The notes below the pieces were generated by a model, which ran no database searches, was not told the DNA's origin, and saw only the letters and a list, made by a program, of their open reading frames with translations. From NCBI GenBank assembly GCA_035297265.1, contig DATGZH010000003.1:1-64000 (forward strand): a DNA stretch of 64,000 nucleotides, given 5' to 3'. Made by a program: the position numbers and the translations under genes. Positions 42,666-50,391 of this stretch are shown here, piece by piece (the first letter of the stretch is position 1; each line of letters opens with the position of its first letter). The stretch comes from DATGZH01 sp035297265 (GTDB lineage Bacteria; Actinomycetota; Acidimicrobiia; Acidimicrobiales; RAAP-2).

Positions 42666-42691
42666 CTACGCCCCACCTCCCCACCGGTCAA
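42663..42691 (-). promoter_or_regulatory. mraZ (dcw operon) promoter
   Basis: TTGACC (42691-42686), a 17-base spacer and TAGAGT (42668-42663) on the minus strand. Start of transcription is expected near 42656, about 60 bases before GTG 42596. Confidence 0.7.
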
Positions 42692-42818
42692 CCACGCTCC
42701 ACCCCACTGGGTCACCCGGCGGTCGGGGCCGGCCAGCCCCAGCGGACGCCGGGCGCGCGGTGACCGGCCGCGGCCGGCGCGGTTGGCACCGAAGGAGGAC
42801 GTCAGCGAGGTTGGCGGA

Positions 42819-42837
42819 CCGGGCCTCGGGGGCCCGG
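42819..42837 (-). terminator. hairpin downstream of the lipoate-ligase-like gene
   Basis: CCGGGCC and GGCCCGG form a seven-base-pair stem with a five-base loop, 11 bases beyond the stop codon. A 14-base palindrome lies nearby at 42764-42777. Confidence 0.5.
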
Positions 42838-42847
42838 CCGCATGGGG

Positions 42848-43579
42848 TCAGTCAGTCAGGTGGTCCCAGCCGGTCCCGGGGAGGAGGGACGAAAGGGCGG
42901 CCCCCAGGGCGTCGAGTCCCGACCCCAACAGGTCCTCGAGGCCCAGGCCGGCCTGGGCGAGGTCCGACCCGGCGCGCCGTCGGGCCTCGTCGGGGAGGTG
43001 GAGGAGGTCGGTCAGGGCGACGGGGTCCCAGACCCGGTGGGCGGCGGTGTGGAAGAGGGATCCCTCGCGGCCGCGCCACTGGGCCACACCCACGACCTTG
43101 CGACCACTGGCGGTCACCTCGCCGGGGCCGAGGCCGGCGAAACACACCGTGGCCGACCACTCGTTCGCGGTGCTCGGCCCGTCGTGCACGACGGTCGGAC
43201 GGGCCCCGCAGGCCGCCAAGGCGGTCGACCACCACCGCCCGACCCACCCGGCGGCCGCGACGACGTCGTCGTCGAAGAGCGGGTCGCCTCGGGGCACCCA
43301 CACGTCGAACCACACCGGGTCCCCCGGCTGGACGAGGACGGCGCCCCCACCGCTCCGTCGCCGGACGACCTCGAGGCCGAGCGCCTGCGCCTTGGCCCGG
43401 TCGACCAGCTCCTCGCGTTGGGAGCTGCCGAGGACGACGGCCGGGTGGGCGTGACGCCGCCGGACCAGGGTGCGCCCGAGGGGGCGGAAGGCGTCGACGT
43501 CGAACGGCGGCGGTGCGGGGCCCGACGGCCCCAGGGTGGCCCCGCTCGTCAGGACGCGGCCGCCAGGTACGGCTCCCAC
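42848..43579 (-). CDS. lipoate/biotin protein ligase-like protein
   Basis: 243 residues from GTG 43579. It has the LplA/LipB family core: VVRRRSGGGAVLVQPGDPVWFDVW, GEVTASGRKVVGVAQWRGREGSLFHTAAH with the catalytic lysine in GRKVVG, and a hydrophobic C-terminus. It may attach lipoate or octanoate to carrier domains. The start is unsettled: GTG 43579 overlaps the HNH gene by 31 bases, and a CTG at 43552 overlaps its stop as CTGA. The downstream hairpin at 42819-42837 suggests the unit ends here. Confidence 0.85.
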   Translation of the reverse strand: MGAVPGGRVLTSGATLGPSGPAPPPFDVDAFRPLGRTLVRRRHAHPAVVLGSSQREELVDRAKAQALGLEVVRRRSGGGAVLVQPGDPVWFDVWVPRGDPLFDDDVVAAAGWVGRWWSTALAACGARPTVVHDGPSTANEWSATVCFAGLGPGEVTASGRKVVGVAQWRGREGSLFHTAAHRVWDPVALTDLLHLPDEARRRAGSDLAQAGLGLEDLLGSGLDALGAALSSLLPGTGWDHLTD

Positions 43580-44055
43580 AGCGGGTCCACGTCGGCGAGA
43601 TGCCGGAGCCGCCAGAGGTAGCCGTCGGGGGCCACCGGCTTGAACGACAGGGACCATCCGAGCTCCGAGAGCAGCTGGTCACCCTTCAAGAGGTTGTCGC
43701 GCTTGCACGACGCCACGACGTTGGACCACTCGTGGCGCCCCCCACGGCTGCGCGGCACGACATGGTCGATGGTGTCAGCCACGTCGGAGCAGTAGGCGCA
43801 GCGCCCGCTGTCGCGACGCAGCACGGCCCGGCGCGTGAGCGGCGGCGTGCGTGCCCAGCGCGGGATGCGCACCATGTGGCAGAGCCGCACGATGGCCGGC
43901 ACCTCGACCGACAGGTGGGCCGAGTGGAACACCGGAGCTTCCGGGGAGAAGGCGACGGCCTCGGCCCGGCCGGCGAGCACGAGCACGACGGCGCGGCGGT
44001 CCGACACGAGGGACAGCGGCTCGTAGGTCGCATTGAGCAAGAGGACCCGCCCCAT
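43549..44055 (-). CDS. HNH endonuclease-family protein
   Basis: 168 residues starting MGRVLLLNATYEPLSLVSDRRAVVLVLAGRAEAV, the usual head of this actinobacterial HNH group. The zinc/HNH module is RRDSGRCAYCSDVADTIDHVVPRSRGGRHEWSNVVASCKRDNLLKGD, with the CxxC, DH and the second histidine-asparagine triad. Such stand-alone proteins are common in actinobacterial genomes and mostly uncharacterised. TAGCCT lies 7 bases before the ATG and its TAG is also the stop codon of the upstream small gene. Confidence 0.88.
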   Translation of the reverse strand: MGRVLLLNATYEPLSLVSDRRAVVLVLAGRAEAVAFSPEAPVFHSAHLSVEVPAIVRLCHMVRIPRWARTPPLTRRAVLRRDSGRCAYCSDVADTIDHVVPRSRGGRHEWSNVVASCKRDNLLKGDQLLSELGWSLSFKPVAPDGYLWRLRHLADVDPLWEPYLAAAS

Positions 44056-44062
44056 CCGCCAG

Positions 44063-44068
44063 AGGCTA
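44063..44068 (-). promoter_or_regulatory. -10 box of the HNH gene, overlapping a stop codon
   Basis: TAGCCT ends 7 bases before ATG 44055. Its first three bases, TAG, are the stop codon of the upstream small gene. Confidence 0.55.
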
Positions 44069-44326
44069 TCCGCGAGCCCCCCGCATCCTTCGACACCAGC
44101 GCAGGTAGGCCACCACGTCGTCGGTGCTCGGGGGTTCGTCGTGCTCACTGCCGTAGGCGGTGACCAGCCGGAACCGCCAGTAGTGCGGATCGGGCGCCGG
44201 GAGGGGCGGCCACCGGCGCCACCAGCCCGGGGCGGCGAGCCGGCGGAGCGCGACGAGGGCCACCCACCACAGGCCCGGTCGGAGGAGCACGGTGAGGAAG
44301 ACCCGGGAGAGCGTCCCCGGCGTCAC
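44066..44326 (-). CDS. small uncharacterised protein
   Basis: 86 residues: a weakly amphipathic hydrophobic head (SRVFLTVLLRPGLWWVALVALRRLAAPGWW) followed by a conserved-looking soluble part (PHYWRFRLVTAYGSEHDEPPSTDDVVAYLRWCRRMRG). The first part could associate with the membrane. I do not recognise a named family. GTG 44326 overlaps the ROK kinase stop (GTGA), so it is translated with it. Confidence 0.75.
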   Translation of the reverse strand: MTPGTLSRVFLTVLLRPGLWWVALVALRRLAAPGWWRRWPPLPAPDPHYWRFRLVTAYGSEHDEPPSTDDVVAYLRWCRRMRGARG

Positions 44327-45171
44327 GCCATCCCCCGCCAGCCGACGGCCGCCGCACCGACGAGGGGGCCCTCGTCACCGAGACCCGCCGGAACCACCCG
44401 GGTCCCCCGCGAGAAGTCGAGGCGGGCGGAGCGGTCCACCTCGGCCTGGGCCGCGGCGAAGAAGGGCTCGCCGAATCCGAGGGCCACCGAGCCGGCGATC
44501 ACGACGAGCGGGAGGTCGAGGAGGTTGGCGACGTCGGCGACCGCCCGGCCGACCAGCATGCCGGTGCGCTCCACCACGTCGGGCGGCGCCTCGGCCGCCA
44601 GGCGTCCGGTGCGGGCGGCAATGGCCCCGCCGGAGGCCTCCGCTTCGAGACAGCCCCGGGCCCCGCACGGGCACCGCCGACCGTCCGGCACCACGATGAC
44701 GTGCCCCACGTGGCCGGCGTTGCCGAGGCGGCCGTCGAGCAGCCGGCCGTCCAGCACGATCCCACCGCCGACGCCGGTCGAGACGACCATGGCCATGTAC
44801 TCGCGCCGGCCGGCGGCGGCCCCCGTCCACCCCTCGCCGAGAGCGAGCGCCTTGGCGTCGTTGTCGACGAACGTCGGCAGGCCAGTCAGTTCGGCCAGTT
44901 CGGCCCGGAGGGGGAAGCCGCGCCAGCCGGGGATGTTGAGCGGCGAGACCGTGTCACCGTCCATCGGTCCGCCGCACCCCACGCCGCAGACGACTGCGGC
45001 GGGGGCCTCTTGCATGGTGGCCTCGACGAGGGGGGCGAGCGCCGCCCACGGCTCCTCGGGTGTTGGGACCTGGCGACGGTGCGAGAGCCGGCCAGCGCGG
45101 TCGACGAGCCCGGTGGCCAGCTTGGTGCCGCCGACGTCGACGGCGAGACAGAGCTCGTCGGCCGAGCTCAC
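44323..45171 (-). CDS. ROK-family sugar kinase (glucokinase-like)
   Basis: 282 residues. It has the ATP motif LAVDVGGTKLATGLV, the NDAKALALGEGW substrate loop, VVSTGVGGGIV, GHVGHVIV and the ROK zinc motif CPCGARGCLEAEASGGA. It likely phosphorylates glucose or a relative; the exact sugar is not settled. No transport genes are adjacent. It follows the DUF3040 gene by 7 bases. Confidence 0.9.
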   Translation of the reverse strand: MSSADELCLAVDVGGTKLATGLVDRAGRLSHRRQVPTPEEPWAALAPLVEATMQEAPAAVVCGVGCGGPMDGDTVSPLNIPGWRGFPLRAELAELTGLPTFVDNDAKALALGEGWTGAAAGRREYMAMVVSTGVGGGIVLDGRLLDGRLGNAGHVGHVIVVPDGRRCPCGARGCLEAEASGGAIAARTGRLAAEAPPDVVERTGMLVGRAVADVANLLDLPLVVIAGSVALGFGEPFFAAAQAEVDRSARLDFSRGTRVVPAGLGDEGPLVGAAAVGWRGMA

Positions 45172-45178
45172 CCGGGGA

Positions 45179-45571
45179 CTAGTGGTCGCGGCGGTTGAAG
45201 CGGGTCCGGAACCAGTCCCGGGTCCGGTGCACGGCGTTCGGGACGCCCCCCTGGCTGGGGTGCTCCTCGTGGAGCGACCGGGTCAGGTCGTGGAGGCCGG
45301 CCTTCCCCATGCGGCGGAGGTTCCGTTCGAAGACGACAGCCGAGACGAACATGATCGCCCAACCGATCAGGCCGACGAACACCGACTGGGAGAAGAAGGC
45401 GATGACGATGGCCAGGCCGGCCAGGAAGCCGAGGGCCGCCCACTTGCAGTAACGGCCGGCGTACCGGTAGACGGTCTCGGACCGGACTCGCTCGGCGAAC
45501 TCGGGGTCCTGACGGACGAGCGACTCCTCGAGCTCAGCAAGGATCCGCTGCTCATGCTCCGAGAGCGGCAC
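45179..45571 (-). CDS. DUF3040 membrane protein
   Basis: 130 residues with the DUF3040 head MPLSEHEQRILAELEESL, then two spans (about 43-60 and 65-82: WAALGFLAGLAIVIAFF and FVGLIGWAIMFVSAVVF) and a basic tail. The family is restricted to actinobacteria and of unknown role; it supports the taxonomic reading of the window. GTG 45571 has GGGGAGG three bases upstream. Confidence 0.88.
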   Translation of the reverse strand: MPLSEHEQRILAELEESLVRQDPEFAERVRSETVYRYAGRYCKWAALGFLAGLAIVIAFFSQSVFVGLIGWAIMFVSAVVFERNLRRMGKAGLHDLTRSLHEEHPSQGGVPNAVHRTRDWFRTRFNRRDH

Positions 45572-45797
45572 CGGCCTCCCCTTTGCGCCTGTCTACCCGT
45601 CCCATCCCGGCGACGATCCTCCTCCACCCGATGGCTCTGCCCGCCATGTTCGCGCACCGCGCCCTGGCGGACAACGGGGCTCTCACCCGCTTGAGGAGTC
45701 TATGGCCGGGGGACGGCGCCAGGGTACGCGCCGGGCCCTGTCCCGGGCCGGTCCGGAGCCGGCCCGGCGGGCACCAGCTGTCCTAGCGTGCGCCGTC
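45572..45797. other. 226-base intergenic region between DUF3040 and the amidase
   Basis: Divergent promoter region. The amidase box TAGCGT is at 45784-45789. GGGCCGG and CCGGCCC flank a short loop near 45746-45768. I cannot place the DUF3040 promoter. Confidence 0.5.
45784..45789 (+). promoter_or_regulatory. leaderless-type -10 box of the amidase gene
   Basis: TAGCGT ends 8 bases before ATG 45798. Confidence 0.6.
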
Positions 45798-47204
45798 ATG
45801 GACGCCTTCACTCCAGCCGTCGAGGTCGCCGCGGCCGTCCGTCGGCGCCAGGTCAGCCCAGTCGAGCTCCTGGAAGGGTGCTTGGAGCGGGTGGACCGCC
45901 TGAACCCCGCCGTGAACGCCGTGGTCTGGCGCAACGACGAGGAGGCCCGGGCCGAGGCCAAGGCCCTGGCCGACCAGATCGCCAAGGGGACCGAGGAGCT
46001 CCCCCCCTTCGCCGGCGTGCCGCTCCCGGTGAAGGACCTGACCCCCGTGGCCGGCTGGCCCGTCACCTACGGCTCCTGCGTCGCCCCGGAGGGGCCGAGC
46101 GACGAGGGCGAGCTCGTCGTCGAGGCCCTCCGGCGGGCCGGCTTCCTCCTCACCGCCCGGACCAACACCCCCGAGTTCGGTCCGATCACGGTGACCGAGA
46201 ATCGGCGCTACGGGGTCTCCCGCAACCCCTGGGACACCGAGCGCACCCCCGGGGGCTCCTCGGGCGGCGCGGCCGCCGCGGTGGCCTCGGGCATGTTCCC
46301 CCTCGCCCACGGCAACGACGGGGGCGGGTCGCTCCGCGTCCCCGCCTCCTGCTGCGGGCTGGTCGGGCTGAAGGCGAGCCGGGGTCGGGTCCCGGCGCGG
46401 GTCACCGGTTGGATGGGTTGCACGGTCGAGGGTGTCATCACCCGCACGGTGACCGACGCCGCGGCGGTGCTCGACGTCATCAGCGGCCCCGACCCGGCCT
46501 GCTGGTTCAACACGCCGCCACCCGACCGGCCCTTCGTGAGCGAGGTGGGCGCCGACCCCGGCCGGCTCCGGGTGGGACTCCTGACCCGGGCGCCCCTCGA
46601 CCTGCCGGTGGCCGACGAGCCCCGCCGGGCGGTCGAGGCGGCCGGCGCCCTCCTCGAGGGCCTCGGCCACCATGTCGAGGCGGTGGACTTCGAGCTGTTC
46701 CCCGTCGAGATCCTCGGCCCGTTCCTCACCATCGTGAACGCCGGTCTCGCCGACTACGTCGGCATCGACTTCGCCAAGGCCGAGCCCCACATCGCCGCTC
46801 AGTACGAGGCGGCACAAGCCGAGAACAGCTTCGCTCTCGCCCGGGCCATGGGCGACCTCCAGCGCCACACCCGGACGAGCGTCGCCCGCTGGGGCCGCGA
46901 CTTCGACGTGCTCGTCACGCCGACGATGGCCATCGAGCCGCCGATCGCCGGCGCGGTGCTCGAGGAGACCCACGCCGGCGCCGGCGCCCCGGCGGCCGAC
47001 GTCGTCGCCATGGCCGTCTTCAACGCACCCTTCAACGTGACCGGCCAGCCCGGCCTGAGCCTGCCCCTCCACTTCACACCGTCGGACATCCCGATCGGCG
47101 TGCAGCTCGTGGCCGGCCCGTGGCAGGAGGGGCTGCTCCTCCGCCTCGCCGCCCAGCTCGAGGAGGCCGCCCCCTGGGCGGCGCGCCGCCCGCCGATCCA
47201 CTGA
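45798..47204 (+). CDS. amidase signature-family enzyme
   Basis: 468 residues with the Ser-cisSer-Lys triad: lysine in GVPLPVKDLTPV (near 79), the first serine in ERTPGGSSGGAAAAVASG (near 155) and the second shortly after, plus the GGSLRVPASCCGLVGLKASRGRVP loop. Related to AmiC/GatA-like amidases; it lacks gatB/gatC neighbours, so it is a stand-alone amidase. The substrate is unknown. ATG 45798 follows TAGCGT by 8 bases. Confidence 0.93.
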   Translation: MDAFTPAVEVAAAVRRRQVSPVELLEGCLERVDRLNPAVNAVVWRNDEEARAEAKALADQIAKGTEELPPFAGVPLPVKDLTPVAGWPVTYGSCVAPEGPSDEGELVVEALRRAGFLLTARTNTPEFGPITVTENRRYGVSRNPWDTERTPGGSSGGAAAAVASGMFPLAHGNDGGGSLRVPASCCGLVGLKASRGRVPARVTGWMGCTVEGVITRTVTDAAAVLDVISGPDPACWFNTPPPDRPFVSEVGADPGRLRVGLLTRAPLDLPVADEPRRAVEAAGALLEGLGHHVEAVDFELFPVEILGPFLTIVNAGLADYVGIDFAKAEPHIAAQYEAAQAENSFALARAMGDLQRHTRTSVARWGRDFDVLVTPTMAIEPPIAGAVLEETHAGAGAPAADVVAMAVFNAPFNVTGQPGLSLPLHFTPSDIPIGVQLVAGPWQEGLLLRLAAQLEEAAPWAARRPPIH

Positions 47205-47243
47205 GCGGGCACCGCCGCCGAACCGCCGGGCACAATACGGCCG

Positions 47244-48443
47244 ATGGACCAGCCGACCATCGAGACGCTGTTCGTCATCGGCGTCGTCTCGGTCCTGTCG
47301 GTGCTGATCGCGCACTACCTACGGCGCTTCTACGTGAGCGCCGTCGTGCTCGAGATCCTCGCCGGCATCCTCGTCGGCCCCCAGGCTCTCGGCATCGGCC
47401 ATCTGACGCCGGTCATCGTCGGGCTCGGCTCGGCCGGCCTCACGTTCCTCATGTTCATGGCGGGCTACGAGATCGACTTCGACCGGGTGAAGGGCGTCCC
47501 GCTCCGGCTGGCCGGGATGGGCTGGGCGTTCTCGTTGGCCGTCGGCCTCCTCTTCGGCGGCCTCCTCGAGGCGAGCGGCCACGTCCTCTCGGGTCTCGTT
47601 ACCGGACTCGCGCTCACCACGACCGCCCTCGGCACGATGCTCCCGATGTGGCGGGACGCCGGGCTCCTCGGCACCCGGCTCGGCAGCCACGCGCTGGCCA
47701 TCGGCTCGGTCGGCGAGTTCGGGCCCATCGTGGCGGTGGCCCTCCTCCTCACGAGCGACAACCCGCTCAAGGTGAGCCTCGTGCTGCTGGCCTTCGTGAT
47801 CGTGGCCATCGGCGCCTCACTCCTCGCCATGCGGCCGAGGCGGCCGGCGACGGTGCGCCTCCTCCAGCGCCACCTCCATTCGAGTGGGCAGCTCCCCGTG
47901 CGCATCGCCATGCTCATCGTCATCGGCCTCGTGTTCCTGGCCCGCTCCTTCAACCTCGACGTGCTGCTCGGCGCGTTCGCCGCCGGCATCGTGGCGCACC
48001 TGTTCCTCGGGGGCACCGTCGACGCGCCCCTCGTCAAAGAGAAGCTCGAGGCCATCTCCTTCGGCTTCTTCGTGCCGATCTTCTTCGTCGAGAGCGGCAT
48101 GGCCTTCGATCTCCACTCGCTCGTCGACCAACCCCGGCGACTGCTGGACGTGCCCCTCTTTCTCGGGATGTTCCTCGTCGTACGGGGCCTGCCCGTGTTC
48201 CTCTTCTACCGGCGGGCGGTGCCGGCGACCGAGCGACCGGCGCTCGCCCTCTTCTCGGCCACCGCGCTCCCCCTCGTCGTGGCCATCACCGACATCGGGG
48301 TGACCACGCACGAGATGCGGCCCAGCGTGGCCGCCGCCCTCGTCGCCGCGGCCATCCTCTCGGTGCTGTTCTTCCCGCCCACGGCCTTCGCCCGCCTGCG
48401 CACCCTCCTCGCCGCGGCCAAGCTCGCACCGCAGGAATCCTGA
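47244..48443 (+). CDS. cation/proton antiporter, CPA2 family
   Basis: 399 residues with about 12 membrane spans. The NhaP/KefB-like features include FMAGYEIDFDRVKG (the antiporter aspartate region), TTALGTMLPMWRD, SVGEFGPIVAV and FFVPIFFVESGMAFDL. It moves Na+ or K+ against protons across the cell membrane. There is no attached TrkA-N domain. A CACAAT box lies 7 bases before ATG 47244, so leaderless expression is possible. It follows the amidase gene by 39 bases. Confidence 0.9.
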   Translation: MDQPTIETLFVIGVVSVLSVLIAHYLRRFYVSAVVLEILAGILVGPQALGIGHLTPVIVGLGSAGLTFLMFMAGYEIDFDRVKGVPLRLAGMGWAFSLAVGLLFGGLLEASGHVLSGLVTGLALTTTALGTMLPMWRDAGLLGTRLGSHALAIGSVGEFGPIVAVALLLTSDNPLKVSLVLLAFVIVAIGASLLAMRPRRPATVRLLQRHLHSSGQLPVRIAMLIVIGLVFLARSFNLDVLLGAFAAGIVAHLFLGGTVDAPLVKEKLEAISFGFFVPIFFVESGMAFDLHSLVDQPRRLLDVPLFLGMFLVVRGLPVFLFYRRAVPATERPALALFSATALPLVVAITDIGVTTHEMRPSVAAALVAAAILSVLFFPPTAFARLRTLLAAAKLAPQES

Positions 48444-48521
48444 GCCGCATCAGCCCGCGCCCAGGTGGATCTATGGCATTGTTCGGCTTGATCTTCGGGG
48501 CCCCCGGGGACGGAGGGACGC

Positions 48522-49982
48522 ATGCCCGACGAAGCAGACACCCCCGAGCAGGCCGCGGCCGACGGCGAACCGGCGGCCGACGAGGCCACGGAGGACGCCG
48601 AGCAGCCCTCTAGCCAGGGTGCTGACGACAAGAACACGGCCAAGGGTGCGGCGGCGACCGCGACGGCGACGGCCACGGCGAAACCGAAGCGGCACCTCCC
48701 GCGGCGCATCATCGCCTGGGTGCTCGTCGTGCTGGTCGGCATCCTCGTGCCGCTGTCGATCGTCACCGCCTGGACGGTCACCACACTCACCAACACCGAC
48801 CGCTACGTCGCGACGATGTCGCCGATCGTGCGCGAGCCGGTCGTCACCGCCTATCTCGGCGATCGGATCACGACCAAGCTCTTCACGAGCCTCAACGTCG
48901 AGCAGAAGCTGCACAACGCCCTCCCGCCGAAGGCCTCCTTCGTCGCCGCCCCGGTCACCGTCCAGCTGGAGAACTTCACCCGCACGCAGGTGACGAAGCT
49001 TCTCCAGAGCGAGAAGTTCGCCCAGTTCTGGGACGGGGCCAACCGGCGTCTCCACACGAACCTGGTCGACGTCCTCACCGGGAAGAAGACCCCGCTCGGG
49101 GTGAAGCTCCAGAAGGTGGGGGTCGACATCGAGCCGGCCGTCATCCAGGCGATCGACAAGCTCGACGCCAAGGGCGTCACGGTGTTCAACCCGGTCAAGC
49201 GCCGGCTGCAGCATTCCCAGCTCACCTTCACCCTCGTCAACCAGGACCAGCTGCAGAAGGCCCAGACCGGGTTCCGGCTGGCCAAGACGGTCGGCTGGGC
49301 GCTGCCCGTCGTCGTGCTCATCCTGGCGCTGATCACGATCATCGTCGGGGTGGACCGCCGCAAGACGGCGCTGCGGGTGTTCTTCGCCGGGGCCCTCGGC
49401 TGCCTCGTCTTCCAAGCCTTCTTGGAGCTCGGCCGGGGCTTCTTCGTCCACCACGCCAAGGCCCCCTCCGACGTGACGGGCACGGTCTGGGACACCGTCA
49501 TCCGGTACCTGCACAACGGGCTCCACGACGTGATCGTCGTCTGCGTCCTCGTGGTCATCGCCCTCTGGCTGGCCGGTCCCTCGAGCTGGGCCCGTTGGAT
49601 CCGGGCCCGGGTGGCCCAGGCGGCCCGCTGGGTGGGGCGCACGGTCTCGCTCCTCTGGCAGCCGGCGAACCGCCAGAAGGCCTCGTCGGGGGCCAAGCGG
49701 GCGGCCCGCTGGATGCTCGAGCACGCCGCGGGGATGCGCATCTTGGGCGGCGGCGTCGGCGCCGCATTGCTGCTCCTCGGCGGGACCCTCTCGGTCGGGA
49801 GCGTCTGGCTGCTCGTGCTCCTGCTGGCGATCTACTACATCCTCCTCGAGGTGGTCTTCGCCTGGGCGAGGCGCCTGTCGGCGGCGGCGCCCGACGGCGG
49901 CGACGGCACGAACGGCGCCGACGACCGGTCGAAGGAGGAGGCCGCATCGGGGGCAGCCCGCGAGGAGGGCCCCTCGTCCTGA
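48522..49982 (+). CDS. actinobacterial multi-span membrane protein of unknown function
   Basis: 486 residues. An acidic Ala/Glu-rich head (about 1-40) and a Thr/Ala repeat precede the first span (IIAWVLVVLVGILVPLSIVTAWTV). A large outer domain (NTDRYVATMSPIVREPVVTAYLGDRITTKLF onward, to about 255) is followed by four or five spans (WALPVVVLILALITIIVGV, ALRVFFAGALGCLVFQAF, HDVIVVCVLVVIALWL, and a C-terminal pair). The topology suggests a large exported loop. Proteins of this type are frequent in actinobacteria but I know no function. ATG 48522 has GGAGGG five bases upstream. Confidence 0.82.
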   Translation: MPDEADTPEQAAADGEPAADEATEDAEQPSSQGADDKNTAKGAAATATATATAKPKRHLPRRIIAWVLVVLVGILVPLSIVTAWTVTTLTNTDRYVATMSPIVREPVVTAYLGDRITTKLFTSLNVEQKLHNALPPKASFVAAPVTVQLENFTRTQVTKLLQSEKFAQFWDGANRRLHTNLVDVLTGKKTPLGVKLQKVGVDIEPAVIQAIDKLDAKGVTVFNPVKRRLQHSQLTFTLVNQDQLQKAQTGFRLAKTVGWALPVVVLILALITIIVGVDRRKTALRVFFAGALGCLVFQAFLELGRGFFVHHAKAPSDVTGTVWDTVIRYLHNGLHDVIVVCVLVVIALWLAGPSSWARWIRARVAQAARWVGRTVSLLWQPANRQKASSGAKRAARWMLEHAAGMRILGGGVGAALLLLGGTLSVGSVWLLVLLLAIYYILLEVVFAWARRLSAAAPDGGDGTNGADDRSKEEAASGAAREEGPSS

Positions 49983-49989
49983 GCACGCC

Positions 49990-50013
49990 GGGGGAGCCTG
50001 TCGCGGCTCCCCC
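49990..50013. terminator. hairpin between the membrane-protein gene and the LapA-like gene
   Basis: GGGGGAGCC and GGCTCCCCC form a perfect nine-base-pair stem with a six-base loop between two convergent genes. It should stop transcription in both directions, although no T-run follows. Confidence 0.6.
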
Positions 50014-50022
50014 GCCCGTCGT

Positions 50023-50286
50023 TCAGTCCTCGGCGCCCCCGGCGCCCTTCGTCCGACGCCGCCGCACCATCGCGCCGATGAGGGCGCCCATGAGGCCGGC
50101 GATGACGATCACCACGATCAGCGGCGCTCGGGTGCTGGTCACCCAGAAGTGGATCTCGGTGTCCTGGAGGTTGGCCAGGGCGAACCAGATCAAGAGCACG
50201 GCCGCGATGCCGACGGCCACCATCCCGGCGTCCCGCTTGCGGTCCCGTGCCTCGGCTGCTCGGCCCCGGCCCGTTGCGTCAGCCAC
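50023..50286 (-). CDS. LapA-domain (DUF1049) membrane protein
   Basis: 87 residues: a basic head, a span (MVAVGIAAVLLIWFALANLQD), the LapA-like motif NLQDTEIHFWVTSTRAPLIVVIVIAGLMGALIG with a second span, and a basic tail. LapA-like proteins help assemble surface lipopolysaccharide in Gram-negatives; in actinobacteria their role is unclear. GTG 50286 has GAAGGGAG upstream. It converges on the previous gene across a nine-base-pair hairpin. Confidence 0.87.
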   Translation of the reverse strand: MADATGRGRAAEARDRKRDAGMVAVGIAAVLLIWFALANLQDTEIHFWVTSTRAPLIVVIVIAGLMGALIGAMVRRRRTKGAGGAED

Positions 50287-50391
50287 GTCGTCTCCCTTCG
50301 GTCGTCCCCATCGTGCCCCATAAGACGGCCCGCGACCGGTGCACCGGCCGGTTTCCCACCGAAAGCGCCGACTGCTAGAGAGTGGGCCGCG

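Larger units (their letters stand above)
42642..42847. other. 206-base spacer between mraZ and the lipoate-ligase-like gene
   Basis: Holds the mraZ promoter and repeats at its left end and, at its right end, a GC-rich palindrome and a terminator hairpin. No gene is seen. Confidence 0.6.
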
